From the NCBI RefSeq assembly GCF_000972845.2, contig NC_040033.1, positions 4,616,241 to 4,680,240 on the forward strand: DNA of 64,000 bases. The letters are read 5' to 3'. This DNA comes from Larimichthys crocea (taxonomy: Eukaryota > Chordata > Actinopteri > Sciaenidae). Shown here one piece after another: positions 35,621 to 46,400 of this stretch. Made by a program: the position numbers and the translations under genes. The number at the start of each line of letters is the position of its first letter. Within the stretch, counting starts at the first letter, position 1. The notes under the pieces were generated by a model. That model was not told the DNA's origin and did not search any database. It worked only from the letters and a program-made list of their open reading frames with translations.

Positions 35621-36203
35621 CAGAGGATTAGGTATGGGAATTGATTTTTACGATTCCGATTTCGTTATCGATTCTCTTATCGATTCTCATTTGGGAAAAA
35701 AAGAACAAACAGTTGATCAGCATCAACTTTGTTTAGTTAGAAGTATCACGACCTTACAAAACCAACAGCGAGGTCAAAAGAGGCGCACAGCCTGGATAAT
35801 AGTAACGATGTGTAACTGTGGCAAATACACAAGAACCAGAGTTACCTTCCATAGTAACCACAGAGGTGTTCATAGCCTGGCTGCTGCCGCTGCTGCTGGG
35901 TTGAGATTCATCTCCAGTCCGAAGCGTGTCAAAAACACGACATTCATTTAAAAATATTGCATGTTGTGTTCTGCATGTTCGTCGTGTTCCCACCCGACGC
36001 TGTTATCTCCACTTTGCAATGATTGCAAGTTGCCCCGTTGCCGTCTGTTTTGGTGAAATGCAGCCAAACTTTGGAGCGTTTGAACCAAGTAGGAGACATC
36101 GTTTACTACTGATTGCACTGCACGTGCCAAACTTGCGTAAGTTACGTGGCGTAATTAGTCGTGCTTGCTGGAATCGATTCTCTCTCCCATCCCTACAGAG
36201 GAT
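35621..36203. mobile_element. Non-autonomous hAT-type transposon with 8-bp target duplication
   Basis: The element spans 35629-36195 (567 bp). It is bounded by CAGAGGAT at 35621-35628 and again at 36196-36203, an exact 8-bp target-site duplication, as expected for hAT transposons. Its termini are inverted: TAGGTATGGGA at the left, and TAGGGATGGGA as the reverse complement of the right end, with one mismatch. Both ends carry ATTGAT/ATCGAT-rich sub-terminal sequence. The interior contains several frames of about 60-105 codons with no transposase motif, so it depends on an enzyme encoded elsewhere. Confidence 0.9.
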
Positions 36204-37407
36204 AGGCTCCATCCTGATGTAGCAGCTGTCAAAATGTGCATTGCATGTGCATTGTCTGTGTGCAGGAACAAATCAAAGAGAGTGGAAGGAAAATTATGAT
36301 GAGGAACACCTGTAATATCGCTATGCAATGAGCTAATCGACTTGCACAATCTCTAGGAGGCTCATGTTATTAATAAGCACAAACAGAGCATCTAACCCTC
36401 ACAGTTAACTGTTCATGTAGGACTCCAAAACAAAGAATGGAAATTGGTTTTCAGAGGCTTTTAAAAGCAAAGCAAACTGTATGATATGATAATAATATTG
36501 AAATCCACAATCATATCATCAGATCGTAGCCCATCCATCCTCATGTCAGAGCGCTCCGTCAGCCACTCTAGTGTGAAGGTGGTTATCACCAATAATGTGT
36601 GTTGACAATTCACGGGTTGTTCCATCAATGGGATTGAAAAGGCCGACTGATCTGAAGTAATAACTAGCCTTCTGCAGGAACGCTCGCAGATTGATGGCGC
36701 TGATATCAGTGTGTGGCGAAGTGGAAAAGTAAATTATGACTCACATTGGGTCAAACAGAGGAATCTGCACCTGGATGCGAGCGCCGTATGATAATGAGAC
36801 GAGACTTGTTAGCATTCTTGTTAATGGCTTCAGCCTCACGTGCTTCACATTCATGCTGGTTTCAGTCGTGTTGCATTAAACATGGATTGGATCCATGATA
36901 GAAGAGCATAGATATGATTGTTTGCACTCACTTATCTGTCGGCGATGAGAGTTTAAAGAATACAGAAACTGCTTATCTCAGCTACAGGGCCCTTGAATTA
37001 TTTCCCTCAGTGCCAGAGAACAATCTTAGGCTTTGATCTACTCCGATGAAGACCAAAACAACGGGATACATTGTTCAATGACTAACAAAGAATCTATTTC
37101 AAGTGCAACTTCTATAATTTTCTCAGTTGCTGGGGAAAAAAACCTCAACCATGGATGGAAATTTACATTAAACAACATGAAAATATGCCTAAAGAGTAGT
37201 TTGAAGACTAGGCATTGTATTTTGTGCTTATTATTGTATTCATAGATTCCTCATTGTATGACACCAAACCATGTTTTTGTTACCTAGCTGTTGGTTTTAG
37301 CATTTTTATAGCTTTATTTCTCAAAAATACATGGCAGCTTGGTCAGGGTCCCTCAATGCTTCAACCTAGAACGCTGTAGAAGGTCAAGTTGATATTCAGA
37401 TATAGAC
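36204..37407. other. Gene-free stretch with a repeat-poor block
   Basis: No gene. An 11-bp tandem (ATGTGCATTG[C/T], 36234-36255) adjoins the hAT element. About 36600-36910 is complex sequence without simple repeats and could be regulatory; no stronger claim is possible. Confidence 0.4.
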
Positions 37408-37475
37408 ACAGTTTAGTTAGGTTTAGGAAAAGATGGGTTAGGGGTAGGGATCACATAACAACACAAGTACAGTAT
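37408..37475 (+). repeat. GGTTAGGTTTAGG-type dispersed repeat, copy 2
   Basis: TTAGTTAGGTTTAGGAAAAG followed by GGGTTAGGGGTAGGG, similar to 14036-14110. Short and degenerate. Confidence 0.4.
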
Positions 37476-37574
37476 TGCTACTGACTTTGGCGCATCAAAT
37501 AGATGAGGAACCTACAGCATCCTACTTGTGAAGCTAAGGGCCACATAAGAAGAAGAGAAGGGGCTGCTAGGGGG

Positions 37575-37760
37575 TGGAGATGCTGGTCAGTTGGTCCACC
37601 ACTTTGGTCCAGAGTGATATCTCCACAACTGTTTAACGGATTGCCATGAACTTTGGTACAACTCTCTCTGGTGCACGGACGCTGAATCCTAATAATCCTA
37701 ATGTAGCAGCACCAGCAGATGGAGGAATGGATGAATTGTGCACCCTCATCAGGTCACAGA
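37575..37760 (+). repeat. Dispersed repeat of the CTCAACAACT family, copy 4
   Basis: GGTCAGTTGGTCCACCACTT, GGTCCAGAGTGATATCTCCA and GGATTGCCATGAACTTTGGT follow the family order seen at 5438 and 15605. The 3' part is lost. Confidence 0.65.
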
Positions 37761-39328
37761 GAGAAGTCTAAAAAGTGCTCACGTTGGCAGATTGCTGACT
37801 ACGACAACATAATTATTGCAGAGTGATAATGTAGGGAGTCAGGCATAGCTAATTACTCTAAGTGGGAGCTGATACTGCCCCTAAAGCCCTGATACCGCCG
37901 CTAATCAAGAAGTTTAGAGACAGAGAGAGTCTGGACTTTTTACATCTTGTCTCAAAATGATATTGTCCTGCAGCATTCAGTGTCTATGGGAGCGTCCGTC
38001 TTATTTTAATCAATCATCAGTGAGAAAATGACTTTTTTTCTTGAGCACCAAAGGGTAACATATAAAGTATATGCAGTGTAGACACGAGTCAAACTGTGTA
38101 AGTCCAAATTAAAAGCATCCCCTTGAACTTCATCATCATTTATTTGACTCTCGACTCACTAATGAGAGAAGCGAATCAGCTGCATGTGCAACTCATTGTT
38201 CCCAGCGACCATCAGCAGATATCCGCCCCGCACGCATAACGACGAGCAATAACCTGCAAACTGAATTATTTCGCAGCAAACAAAGTGTTCCCTCATTGCA
38301 AATAGCAGTCAAATAGCTTTTCCCACCTGCGAGAACGGGTTCATCTCGTCTCGCGTGCCGGGGCCATGATCAAAATAAGATCACTTAGCTCATTTCCATA
38401 TGTTATGGTGGAGAGGCCATGGGCTTCTCTCTCTCTCCAACAGATTCAGATGCTTGTTTATGACAATTTGATACTGACACAGATTATATTTCCTGCGACT
38501 ATGGAGAGATATCCAGCAAAGATGCGGGATTCCTCAGTCAGACATATTTGTAACTCTCGGGAGTCATCAACTATAAAACCGCTGTACTTCGCAGTGACAT
38601 ATTTCACGGAGCAGATGAGATTGAGTTTCCTCTGTCGACGAATATATACCGCCTTAAAAAGTCGGAATAAGTGCCTATTAAAATTTTAATTAGTGCTTTT
38701 TCTTGTTTACAAAACGCATGCATATCAATTACACACTGTGGACGTTCCAAAGCACGGCTCATAACAATGCCACAGTTTATTTTTTACACTCTTATGAAAA
38801 CTCACACGATGGCTAATTATACAAAGTGGAAACACAACGAAAAAAAAAAACACCTTTTCCTTCACATTAGGTAACTTAACGAGCATATTCGAGGGTGGAT
38901 TTTAACGTCGTTTTGAAGTTCCTTCACCAATTAATCGCTACATTTTCTGCCACATCTGTGAGCTTCCTTACTCTCTGTCTTCTACATTATCGTCTTCAGT
39001 CACAGAGCATTTGAAAACAAACAAAACAAATCATGATAACTTAAGGCGCCAATTCCTTATTTTGTTCAGGACAAACAACTCTGGTCGGTGACTCAGCCTC
39101 CAAAACAGCTTTAGAACACGAACAAAAAAGCAAAACTGTATTTAAGGCAAGCACACGTCCATGTCGCCAAGTGAAGTGGAAACTGCTGTCCATAGACCAG
39201 GTCCAGGATTAATTGGCATTGGATGTGCTGCTGAGCAGCCAGAGGTGTGTTAGCAGGCAGGCAGGCAGCAGATGTGGACTGGGATTCGCCCAGCAGCTGC
39301 TCTAATCCTCTAAATCTCCGGGACGACC
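37761..39328. other. Gene-free stretch, long repeat-poor block
   Basis: About 38160-38880 is the longest complex, simple-repeat-free block in the left half. It has several TTAATTAG-type cores (38686-38692) and one 107-codon + frame (38366-38689) that matches nothing known to me. It looks like a conserved non-coding element, but that needs other fish genomes. Confidence 0.35.
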
Positions 39329-39348
39329 TTTTTTTTTTTTTTTTTTTT
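39329..39348 (+). repeat. T homopolymer (20)
   Basis: Twenty consecutive T on the + strand, possibly the poly(A) end of a minus-strand retro-insertion, but no element is recognisable beside it. Confidence 0.95.
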
Positions 39349-39904
39349 CCTCCGCTGCACTCATTTCAAAGTCAAAAACTTCAGTTTTCAGCGCGTCAGT
39401 CATTCATTAGTCATGATGTTTCCCCCCCCACCCAGATAAAAACACATTTGTCTTTAACTTCAGCTCACTCATGCAGCAATAATTTAGTTTCATCGATGAT
39501 GTGTGTCACAAATGTAACGCAGTCACAAGAAATGAACAAATGCAAACGTTCCCATGAGCCGTTCATTAAGAAGAAAAATGTATTTAGTGTGCATGAAATG
39601 ACTCTGATTATTGCTTCAAAGCTTCGAGCTTTCAGCCTCGGTGTTGTTCTTTAGCAGAGTCAAAATCCTTGACCGAACAGGAAATGTTTTAAATCACTGG
39701 TTATTTGCTAAAGTGCTGAAATAACACACTCAATTGACACGGGATGAACTTCATTTCACTAAATTATGTCATTTTACACCTACCCAGCAGCTTATTAACA
39801 GCCTGTGAATGGCTGTAGGCATGAAAAGAGAGCTCTGTTATATAGTTATCATAGGTAACATTTATCACCTTAGAATAAGAATTGTTATGTTTTTATGCAG
39901 GTCC
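39349..39904. other. Gene-free stretch
   Basis: Nothing recognised beyond a C run near 39423-39431. Confidence 0.45.
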
Positions 39905-39997
39905 TCTTCCACAGAGTCCGCCATGTTTCTACAGTAGCCCAGAATGGACAAACTAAACAAACCAGACAACTGGTCAACCTACACACGGCTCCTTTAA
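39905..39997 (+). repeat. Dispersed repeat with GCCATGTTTCTACAGTAG core, copy 1
   Basis: CCGCCATGTTTCTACAGTAG, CCCAGAATGGACAAACTAAA and ACGGCTCCTTTAAG form the end of a repeat that I recognise from perch-like fish. GCCATGTTTCTAC recurs at about 61262, preceded there by the usual upstream part of the family. Confidence 0.55.
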
Positions 39998-40041
39998 GAA
40001 GGACCACAGAGTAAAGTAGTGACCCGAGTCAACCCTGATAA

Positions 40042-40250
40042 CTGTTTGTATCTATCTATAACTTGTCCTCTGCAGGGTGGTGGTGGGGTGGGCGTGGATT
40101 TCAGCTGACATTGGGCGAGGTACATCCAACAGGTTGCAATTTCCTCACTCATATTCACACCTACGGGCGATTTCGAGTCACCAATTAACCTGCATGTGGA
40201 GAACGCCATGAGAAAACCCACATACTGAAGGTCGGCGGTTTGAATCCACC
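40042..40250 (-). mobile_element. 3' tail of the GGATAA-family repeat, copy 2
   Basis: On the + strand: AACTTGTCCTCTGCAGGGTG, GACATTGGGCGAGG, ACACCTACGGGCGATTTCGA, GTCACCAATTAACCTGCATG and GAGAAAACCCACATACTGAA. This is the reverse complement of the same repeat as at 3984 and fuller than that copy. The block TCACCAATTAACCT pairs with AGGTTAATTGGTGA at about 4022. Confidence 0.7.
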
Positions 40251-40408
40251 AGCTTGCTACGTCCACTCTGAAGCATCCGCCCTATTTTCTCCTCGTGTCG
40301 TCTGAATATCGAATGATTTGATCTTTTTCTCTCTTTGGTTCTCCTGTCATGTTGTTTCCAGCTTGAATGCATCAGCTACCTTCCATCTGCGTCATCTCAC
40401 TGCAGAGA

Positions 40409-40411
<3 letters not shown>
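40251..40411. other. Gene-free spacer
   Basis: Short stretch with nothing recognised. Confidence 0.4.

Positions 40412-40444
<33 letters not shown>
40412..40444 (+). repeat. CA microsatellite
   Basis: About 16 uninterrupted CA units. Confidence 0.97.
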
Positions 40445-40447
<3 letters not shown>

Positions 40448-43400
40448 TTTTTTTTGGAGGGGAGGACATTGATGCACACCAAAAATTTCACATTGGGCCA
40501 GCAGAGGTGTTTTGAATTTCTAAGTCACTGTCTGGGTTAGGTTCAGATTTAGCACCTTGTACAACAAACACGTTGCTATTTTAGGTATATTTAATTATTT
40601 CCTGTGTTCTTGTGTGGATGTGTGTGGAGTTCCCTCTGTGTCTGTGCAGCCATTCAGTCTCTGTAACAACTGGCTCCGTCAGCTTATTTTCGAGCATATA
40701 AACTGAATACTCACAACTTCAGCTGAGGACAGACAAAGTTCAAGCGTCTGTATAACTTGCTTGCATGAAACAGCCATAGGGTTCAAAGATTAGAACAGTA
40801 TTGTGGTTTTAAAAGCCGGCTCATCACATCCGAACCAACACAAATGAAACTCATTTGACGTTTCTCTCTGAAGCATCTGCAAAGATGTTATTTTAGAAAC
40901 AGAAAATGTGTCTTTAATAACATTAGGATGCTATCAGGGAGGAAAAGAGCATCCGAAATGAGATTATCCCTACAGAAGATTATTATGCATAAGTCCATTA
41001 TCTGGTTACAGCTACACAGAAAACAGCACAGCATGTTAACATTATATAGTAGGAATGATATAAATACCTGAGCACCTGCATACCAAAAGGTTATCGAATT
41101 ATTTATCATGTTTCATGTTGATTCAGAGGAATTCTGCATGAAAGCCACCAGCCTGTTCATTAAAGCCACCAACTTTCACATCTTGGCATTTAAAACTTTA
41201 CCGACGGTTAATATTTAGAGAAGCTTTTTTTTTATATTACGTTGGATGCAGCAGCGCTGAAGCTAAACTAAAGCTGCTGTGGAGGTTGCAGCTCTCCTTC
41301 GAGTGCGTTGGCTTGTAAGTGCTCGGGGTTCTGACTGCAGCAGCTTCTCCGATGGCTAAATAAAGTTTGAAGTTTTTTATCAGCTATGTAGCTGCAGGAA
41401 TGTTTAGACGTAAAGTTAAGATATGCACAATTTCAAACCCCTTTAGGCTTTTTGCTGAACAAGCAAGGTTAAAGGACGAGCCTACGTATTTCCAAACCTG
41501 TCCTATTCATACATAAAAGATTTCCTGAACAGATGCAGAAACAACATCGGAAGAGACGGAAGGCCACAGTCCTTCTCCTGTGCATGTACATTCCACAGTT
41601 AATATGAAGCTTCAGCAGTCTAAGTTAATCAAATCATTTGTTTTATTAGGACAAACTTCCCCCGAGGGGAAACTAAAAACTCTGTCACTCTGGAAGAAAG
41701 ACACTTGATTTGTCTCACTCAGACTTAGCTGCAGAGACTGTGGATCACTTCCATTAAAAAGCATCTTTTAGTGGCCAGTATGAACAGCAGGGAAAATAAA
41801 CACAGCAAACAAAAAAAGTCTTTCAGTGCTCAGACGGACACCTGACAGAATTGTGATCCTCTCCTTTAAGTGGCACACCGTCTTTGTGTCTGACAGCTCA
41901 GACTGAAGCCGGCCGGTAGCATCACGTCATGTCATGCAGTGAAGTGGGGCGGAGAGGGGTGACACGTTTTTACATCCAATCACATTAATGATGTTAACTA
42001 ATCAGTCAGGCAATGCACAGGCTGTTTAGTCCGTGCGGTAGTGGTCTTCACCTTGAAATAAAACCCTCGATGCTCTTTGTCTGAGACAAACACAAGACCA
42101 AGTAAAAATGCAATCGATTTCGAGACCTTCAAAAGCGATGTAGAGACCGAGATCGAGATCGAACGCCATCTCTCCTCCAGATTCTCACCTTTTTTTTTCT
42201 CCCGTGCTCGTACTTTCATGAATTTCAGCCCTACAATTTTACAGTAATTGTAAGTTTTCCCCCTAAATTTAAATTTTCAATTCGACTTCTATGGCAATCG
42301 TGCCCCCGTTTAACATTCACTTCAGGCTCCGTCTGAAACCCCTTAAAAGGCTTTTACATTACACTTCCAGCAATCTTCTCTGAGCGCTGATTGAACGCAC
42401 GTCAGGTCGTTCAATCTGTTCCCTGGACGAGCCAATAAATGCTTTTTATTCTAACTTCGACATTTGTCCTCCCCGTGATTGCTAGAAGATTAACGTTTCC
42501 AACCCTTTAATTCTTCGGGCTTTTCGCGGTGAGTGTGACCATTTACCTCTTTGAGCGCGCCATTGTTCTTTTGACTTTCCACATTTGCAATGCGAGCACA
42601 GTCAATGTGTTCTATAGGGTTCTTTTAATTTAAAGCCCATTCAAAGCCTCTATGATAGGAGTACACCCCGATGCAATGCAAGTTTCTGTGAACAGATTGG
42701 CCCTTAATTAAATGCAATGGCCTCGCACGGCACCTGCTGATTTCACACTAAAATCTGCAGACAGGAAAACATCATAAGCTCTGCAATCAATATGGCTGTA
42801 ATGGAAGCGCCCATTCACTGTAGTGAAAAGGAATACCAAGCAGGCAAACTACTGTAAGTCAGCAGTTGTGCCAAATGGAGCATAAACACAACAAAAGCTC
42901 TTCGGCTCTTCGACGTGGCTTCAAGTTGAGCACGACTCTTTTAATTCACACCTCATTTGGTTAACGTCCTAGTTTGTGTCTCTCCGCCTGAGCCCCTGCA
43001 GGGGAGGAAAAAAAAAAAGCCGGCGGTGAAAGGAACAAATGTGAAGCCGATGCCTCCCTCGGAGACGATCTGGAGGTCAGAGTTATCCCTGGAAGTGACA
43101 GCGTGGCTCAAGTACAGAGGCCGAACCTGATACGTCCTTACCTGTCAGTGTGGGTTAGCGCTGTCCACGCGCTGACAACCGGACTTCCACGCTGACTGAT
43201 GGTGTGCTGATAGATTCTGTCAACAGGCTGATTTAAAGAGCGGAGAGATGTCCTTTAAACAGAAGAATAGAGGTCTGAGGTGGCTAAAACAGTAAAAAGT
43301 GTGTCCGTCAGCAGCCGGGTTTTCTATTGAAGGAAGATAGTGAAAGCTGACCTTCTCAGGTCTCACAGCATTAAAAATATATATACAACCAGCCAATGTT

Positions 43401-43554
43401 CTGCAATACTGTGTTTTATAATGAAGACAAAACATGGATGGATAAAAACACTTTGTTGCGATATTTATACTATATATTCTCTGATTGGTCCAATAAAAAT
43501 GGGATTCGAACAGATTTTAACCTTGAAACCTTTTTTTAAAATTTATATTTAAGA
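40445..43554. other. Gene-free stretch with a repeat-poor block
   Basis: No gene over 3.1 kb. About 42540-42800 is complex, with TTAATTAAATGCAATGG-type sequence and GCGCGCCATTG, and could be regulatory. An imperfect direct repeat (AAAGCCACCA) occurs at about 41141 and 41163. No mobile element recognised. Confidence 0.4.
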
Positions 43555-43721
43555 TTATTTTTTTGGCCTTTTATAATAGTACAGCTGAAGATAGACAGGA
43601 AGCAGGGGGAGTGACATGCAGTACGTCCGATGCAGGATTCGAACCGGGGCCAGCTGCAGCGAGGACTATAGCCTCCACACACGGGGCGGCCGCTTAAACC
43701 CACTACGCTACCGACCGCCCC
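43555..43721 (-). mobile_element. tRNA-derived SINE
   Basis: Read on the minus strand the element starts GGGGCGGTCGG, carries a pol III A box TAGCGTAGTGGG (43699-43710) and a B box GGTTCGAATCC (43635-43645), and ends with AAAAGGCCAAAAAAATAAT. The boxes and their spacing are those of a tRNA with a long variable region, and the 3' part (GTCACTCCCCCTGCTTCCTG) is the body of a SINE that is common in spiny-rayed fish. It is about 167 bp and looks fairly well preserved. It is not a tRNA gene, because no acceptor stem can close. Confidence 0.85.
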
Positions 43722-44509
43722 AACCTTGAATCCTTGAAAGAAATAATGATTTAAACTATTAAAATATGAAATACACCTGCAGGACACGCTGTAACCGAGA
43801 CTTCACATCCAGACATCCGCAGTGATCACACGAAAGCCTCTTCGGTTAATTATTAATCATGCAAAACTGTGAGAAAATCATGTACCAGATTACACTGATT
43901 ATGATTGGTTATTGGAATTTCTGAGATTTTAAAAGGCAAGCTGCTGCATGGCCACATGTTTACCTCCAAGTACGGTACTGTGGTTCTAACTATGGAAGCA
44001 TATTTCACACCCAAACACCTTGGAGTACTACCTGGCTCTGGCATGTACAGGTCAGTTGGTGGTAATTTAAACAAACATGACAAAGAACTGTATTTTGGCA
44101 CAAGTTTCACCCACTTCATATTTTTCCAGTGGGTGCAGATGCACATACAAATGTGCCAAAAAACAGCTTAAGGATTCTGGGTACCCAGTTAATCAAGCTT
44201 TGTCCAAATGACACATTAGGCTGATTTCCAAAAGGCTCGTATGAATATTTAGCTGATTTCATACGCACACAACCACCTCTTTTTTTTTAAAGGATTAGGG
44301 AACTACATGGTAAATCTCAGAGAAAGACCATCCCTCTCCCTGAAGTGGTTTCACAACATCGAGGTACTTCAAACAAGCAGTCTCAAGTCTGTTGTATCGA
44401 CATGTTTGGATGGTTGCCTATACATGATTTATGTCCTGAGTTGAAAGAATATACAACAGCAGCATATGTCTTTTGATCATTCGTTAATGTGTTGGACAGA
44501 TACTGTGTC
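43722..44509. other. Gene-free stretch
   Basis: No gene. Part of 44320-44509 may belong to the Tc1-like debris that follows, but I cannot define it. A T run lies near 44280. Confidence 0.4.
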
Positions 44510-44800
44510 GGTATAATTGACTGCCACAGGTGACAAATTGAAGGAAAAACAGAACAAATCACGCCCCCGCACCGGAGTCCCACTGCACGGTTCGATGAAT
44601 ATGGAAATAATGTGAATCACATGCTACGGCCTTCACAGTTGCCAGATCCCAATTGAACGCCTGTGTGAGATGAAGGATGTGTGGCACGCCGCTCTCCATC
44701 ACGCTCATCAAAAAACACAGTGAGGGAATAACGTTTGAGAAATGTTCATGTCTCCAACAGAGTTATGGAGACTTGGAGAATCTATGTTTAAAAGAGTGAA
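44510..44800 (+). pseudogene. Fossil of a Tc1/mariner-like transposase C-terminus
   Basis: At about 44630 one frame reads S-Q-L-P-D-P-N. In the next frame from 44652 follows I-E-R-L-C-E-M, then A-L-H-H-A-H-Q-K-T-Q up to a stop at 44721. Tc1-like transposases end in SPDLNPIEHLWE, where the last catalytic acidic residue sits; here that block is split by a small deletion and altered. CAGGTGACAAATTGAAGGAA at about 44527 resembles the non-coding flank found in such elements. The copy is dead. The start and end are approximate. Confidence 0.65.
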
Positions 44801-44887
44801 GTGGGTGAAGCAACTTTGTCTAACTTTTTACTATAAGATAACAGATTTTAAATCAAGCTGATGCTACATTGACATGGAATCAGGTGA

Positions 44888-45294
44888 ATGGTGTCTCCGT
44901 TTTCTGGTTTTCCCTCTGATGGCGATCGTTGTTTTGCCGTCACTGGTCCCAGACTGTGGAACAAACTGCCCGCCGACATCCGCACCACTACTGATCTCTG
45001 CATTTTTAAATCAAAATTTAAGACTCACTTTTTTAGATTGGCGTTTTATTCCGACTAGGGCCGTGCTGTTCCCTCAGGTGTACTTAGTCTGTCTGCTGCT
45101 TCTTACGTATTTCTGGAAGGTTTTTAACACTACAGCACTTTTAATTTGAATTGTATTTTAATTTAATTGTATTTATTTATCTATGTACCTTATGTTATGT
45201 ATTGTTTTAACGGCTGTACAGCCCTTTACAATAGCCATCTGGCTATTGTAAAGGGCTGTACAAAGAAACTTGATTGATTGATTGATTGATTGAT
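44888..45294 (+). mobile_element. 5'-truncated L2-like LINE: ORF2 C-terminus, 3' UTR and (TTGA)n tail
   Basis: One frame is open from 44888 to a stop at 45056-45058 and contains G-D-R-C-F-A-V-T-G-P-R-L-W-N-K-L-P-A-D-I, followed by F-K-S-K-F-K-T-H-F-F. This is the typical C-terminal end of L2/Rex1-group ORF2 proteins (GDRxFxVxxPxLWNxLP, then a FKxxLKTHLF helix). The 3' UTR ends in a near-perfect 48-bp hairpin (45215-45262) and then tandem TTGA (45270-45294), the usual tail. The coding remnant has no internal stop, so this copy is younger than the one at 26640. Retrotranscription usually yields such 5'-truncated copies. Confidence 0.85.
45215..45262 (+). repeat. Perfect 23-bp stem with 2-nt loop in LINE 3' end
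   Basis: The arm at 45215-45237 is the exact reverse complement of 45240-45262, with only TC between them. The arm contains CAGCCCTTTACAATAGCC. It lies 7 bp before the TTGA tail of the LINE, where 3'-end RNA structures are recognised by the element's own reverse transcriptase. Confidence 0.95.
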
Positions 45295-45299
45295 GTCCT

Positions 45300-45815
45300 C
45301 CGGCTACTTAAGTAAAGTAAACTGCTGCCAACTGTAGCTGCTGTCAGCTAACGTTAGCTGGTTTGTTAGCTGCCCAGACTGTAAACTCAGAGCACCATGG
45401 GAGTGTTAGTATTTGTACCACAGGCGATTTGAACCAATGAGAAGAAGAGGAGGTTTTCAGGCCCTGGTGTCGTGCAAGAACCGGAGCTGGGTGGGCGGGC
45501 CGATGTAACCGGACATGGCAGCCTTGTGGATATGATGACAGAGGCAAAAAGACAGAAGAAGAAGGACAAGATGGGACAAGAGTAAATGTGGGACTGACTT
45601 TTAGTGGTTGGTGAGAGCTTGGTGAAATAAAAGGCTGAAAGACAGACGCCGAGCTGGGCTGACTGCTGCTGGACTAGTCAGTGATATCAGCTGCTGCTGC
45701 TGGTGACCTTGTTGATGTTTGGCTGTTAACAAAGTTGTCGACTTGCTAATATTTGATCGTGCACAACCGTCTATATTTACATTGAGCACAAACTGGGGTG
45801 CAAAATCACAAACAT
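45300..45815 (+). repeat. Unnamed dispersed repeat, copy C (fullest)
   Basis: The left part has a 14-bp palindrome AGCTAACGTTAGCT (45346-45359). The middle (45385-45520) matches copy B on the minus strand at 30592-30726, and the right part (45575-45815) matches copy A at 14504-14705. Together the copies define a family about 0.5 kb long without an evident reading frame. It starts right after the LINE tail, so one may have inserted into or beside the other. GCTGCTGCTGCTGG near 45690 is a small internal expansion. Confidence 0.7.
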
Positions 45816-46249
45816 ATAAATATAAAAATACCAATTTCGTCACAATGCTGCTTGAATTCGACACCCATCATCACCCGTCATTCCTCCCCACACTGCAAAC
45901 CTTCTTCATCTTCATCCCAGCTCGGCACCACAACTGTCACACCTCAGTGGAAGCTCGCCCCTTGTAACATTCATTTATTTTGCCATAATTGAAACTAAAC
46001 AAACTCACTTCCTCTTGTTGACATAATGATTGTAACTGTCAGTAATAATTTGTCACTTGTAATTGTTGGTGTCAATCATCTCACCTCGATTTGACGGAGG
46101 TCACCCTGTGTTGGTTCTGGTGCTACTTTAGAGTTTTTATTGGATCAGAAACAAACAGTCAGGCAGTTTATTATGTTTTTTTTCATAACCTTGATATATT
46201 GGTTCTGGTTTACATTGCAGTCCCTGCTGCTGTTCTCTGCTCTGGAGTG
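45816..46249. other. Gene-free stretch upstream of the candidate promoter
   Basis: Nothing recognised. Composition shifts from AT-rich to CpG-bearing towards its right end. Confidence 0.4.
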
Positions 46250-46400
46250 GGCGAGCAGCGTTGACAGGCTCCTTCTTCAGCCCCGGTGTAGTCAGTGCTG
46301 TCAAATGGGATGCGCTTGCGCAATTGATGCGCACACACAACCCCCTTCCACACACACACACACACATACACAAACACGCAAAGCTCCGTCAGTGTGAGCA
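46250..46400 (+). promoter_or_regulatory. Candidate CpG-rich promoter with NRF1-like site
   Basis: TGCGCTTGCGCA (46311-46322) matches the NRF1 palindrome (YGCGCAYGCGCR) at 11 of 12 positions, and another TGCGCAC follows at 46328. There is no TATA box. CpG is clearly denser from here to about 47000 than in the rest of the window, as in TATA-less vertebrate promoters. A short CA tract (46350-46366) lies inside. The transcription start cannot be placed exactly; I expect it near 46390-46450 because of the exon signals downstream. Confidence 0.4.

Noticed and set aside
35634..36222. Overlapping frames of 98-105 codons
   Set aside because: They lie inside the non-autonomous hAT element and show no transposase motif.
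37712..37725. CTCF-like CCAGCAGATGGAGG
   Set aside because: One key core base (C at position 12) is changed, and it lies within the CTCAACAACT repeat.
43635..43721. tRNA gene
   Set aside because: Has A and B boxes but no closable acceptor stem, and it continues into a SINE body.
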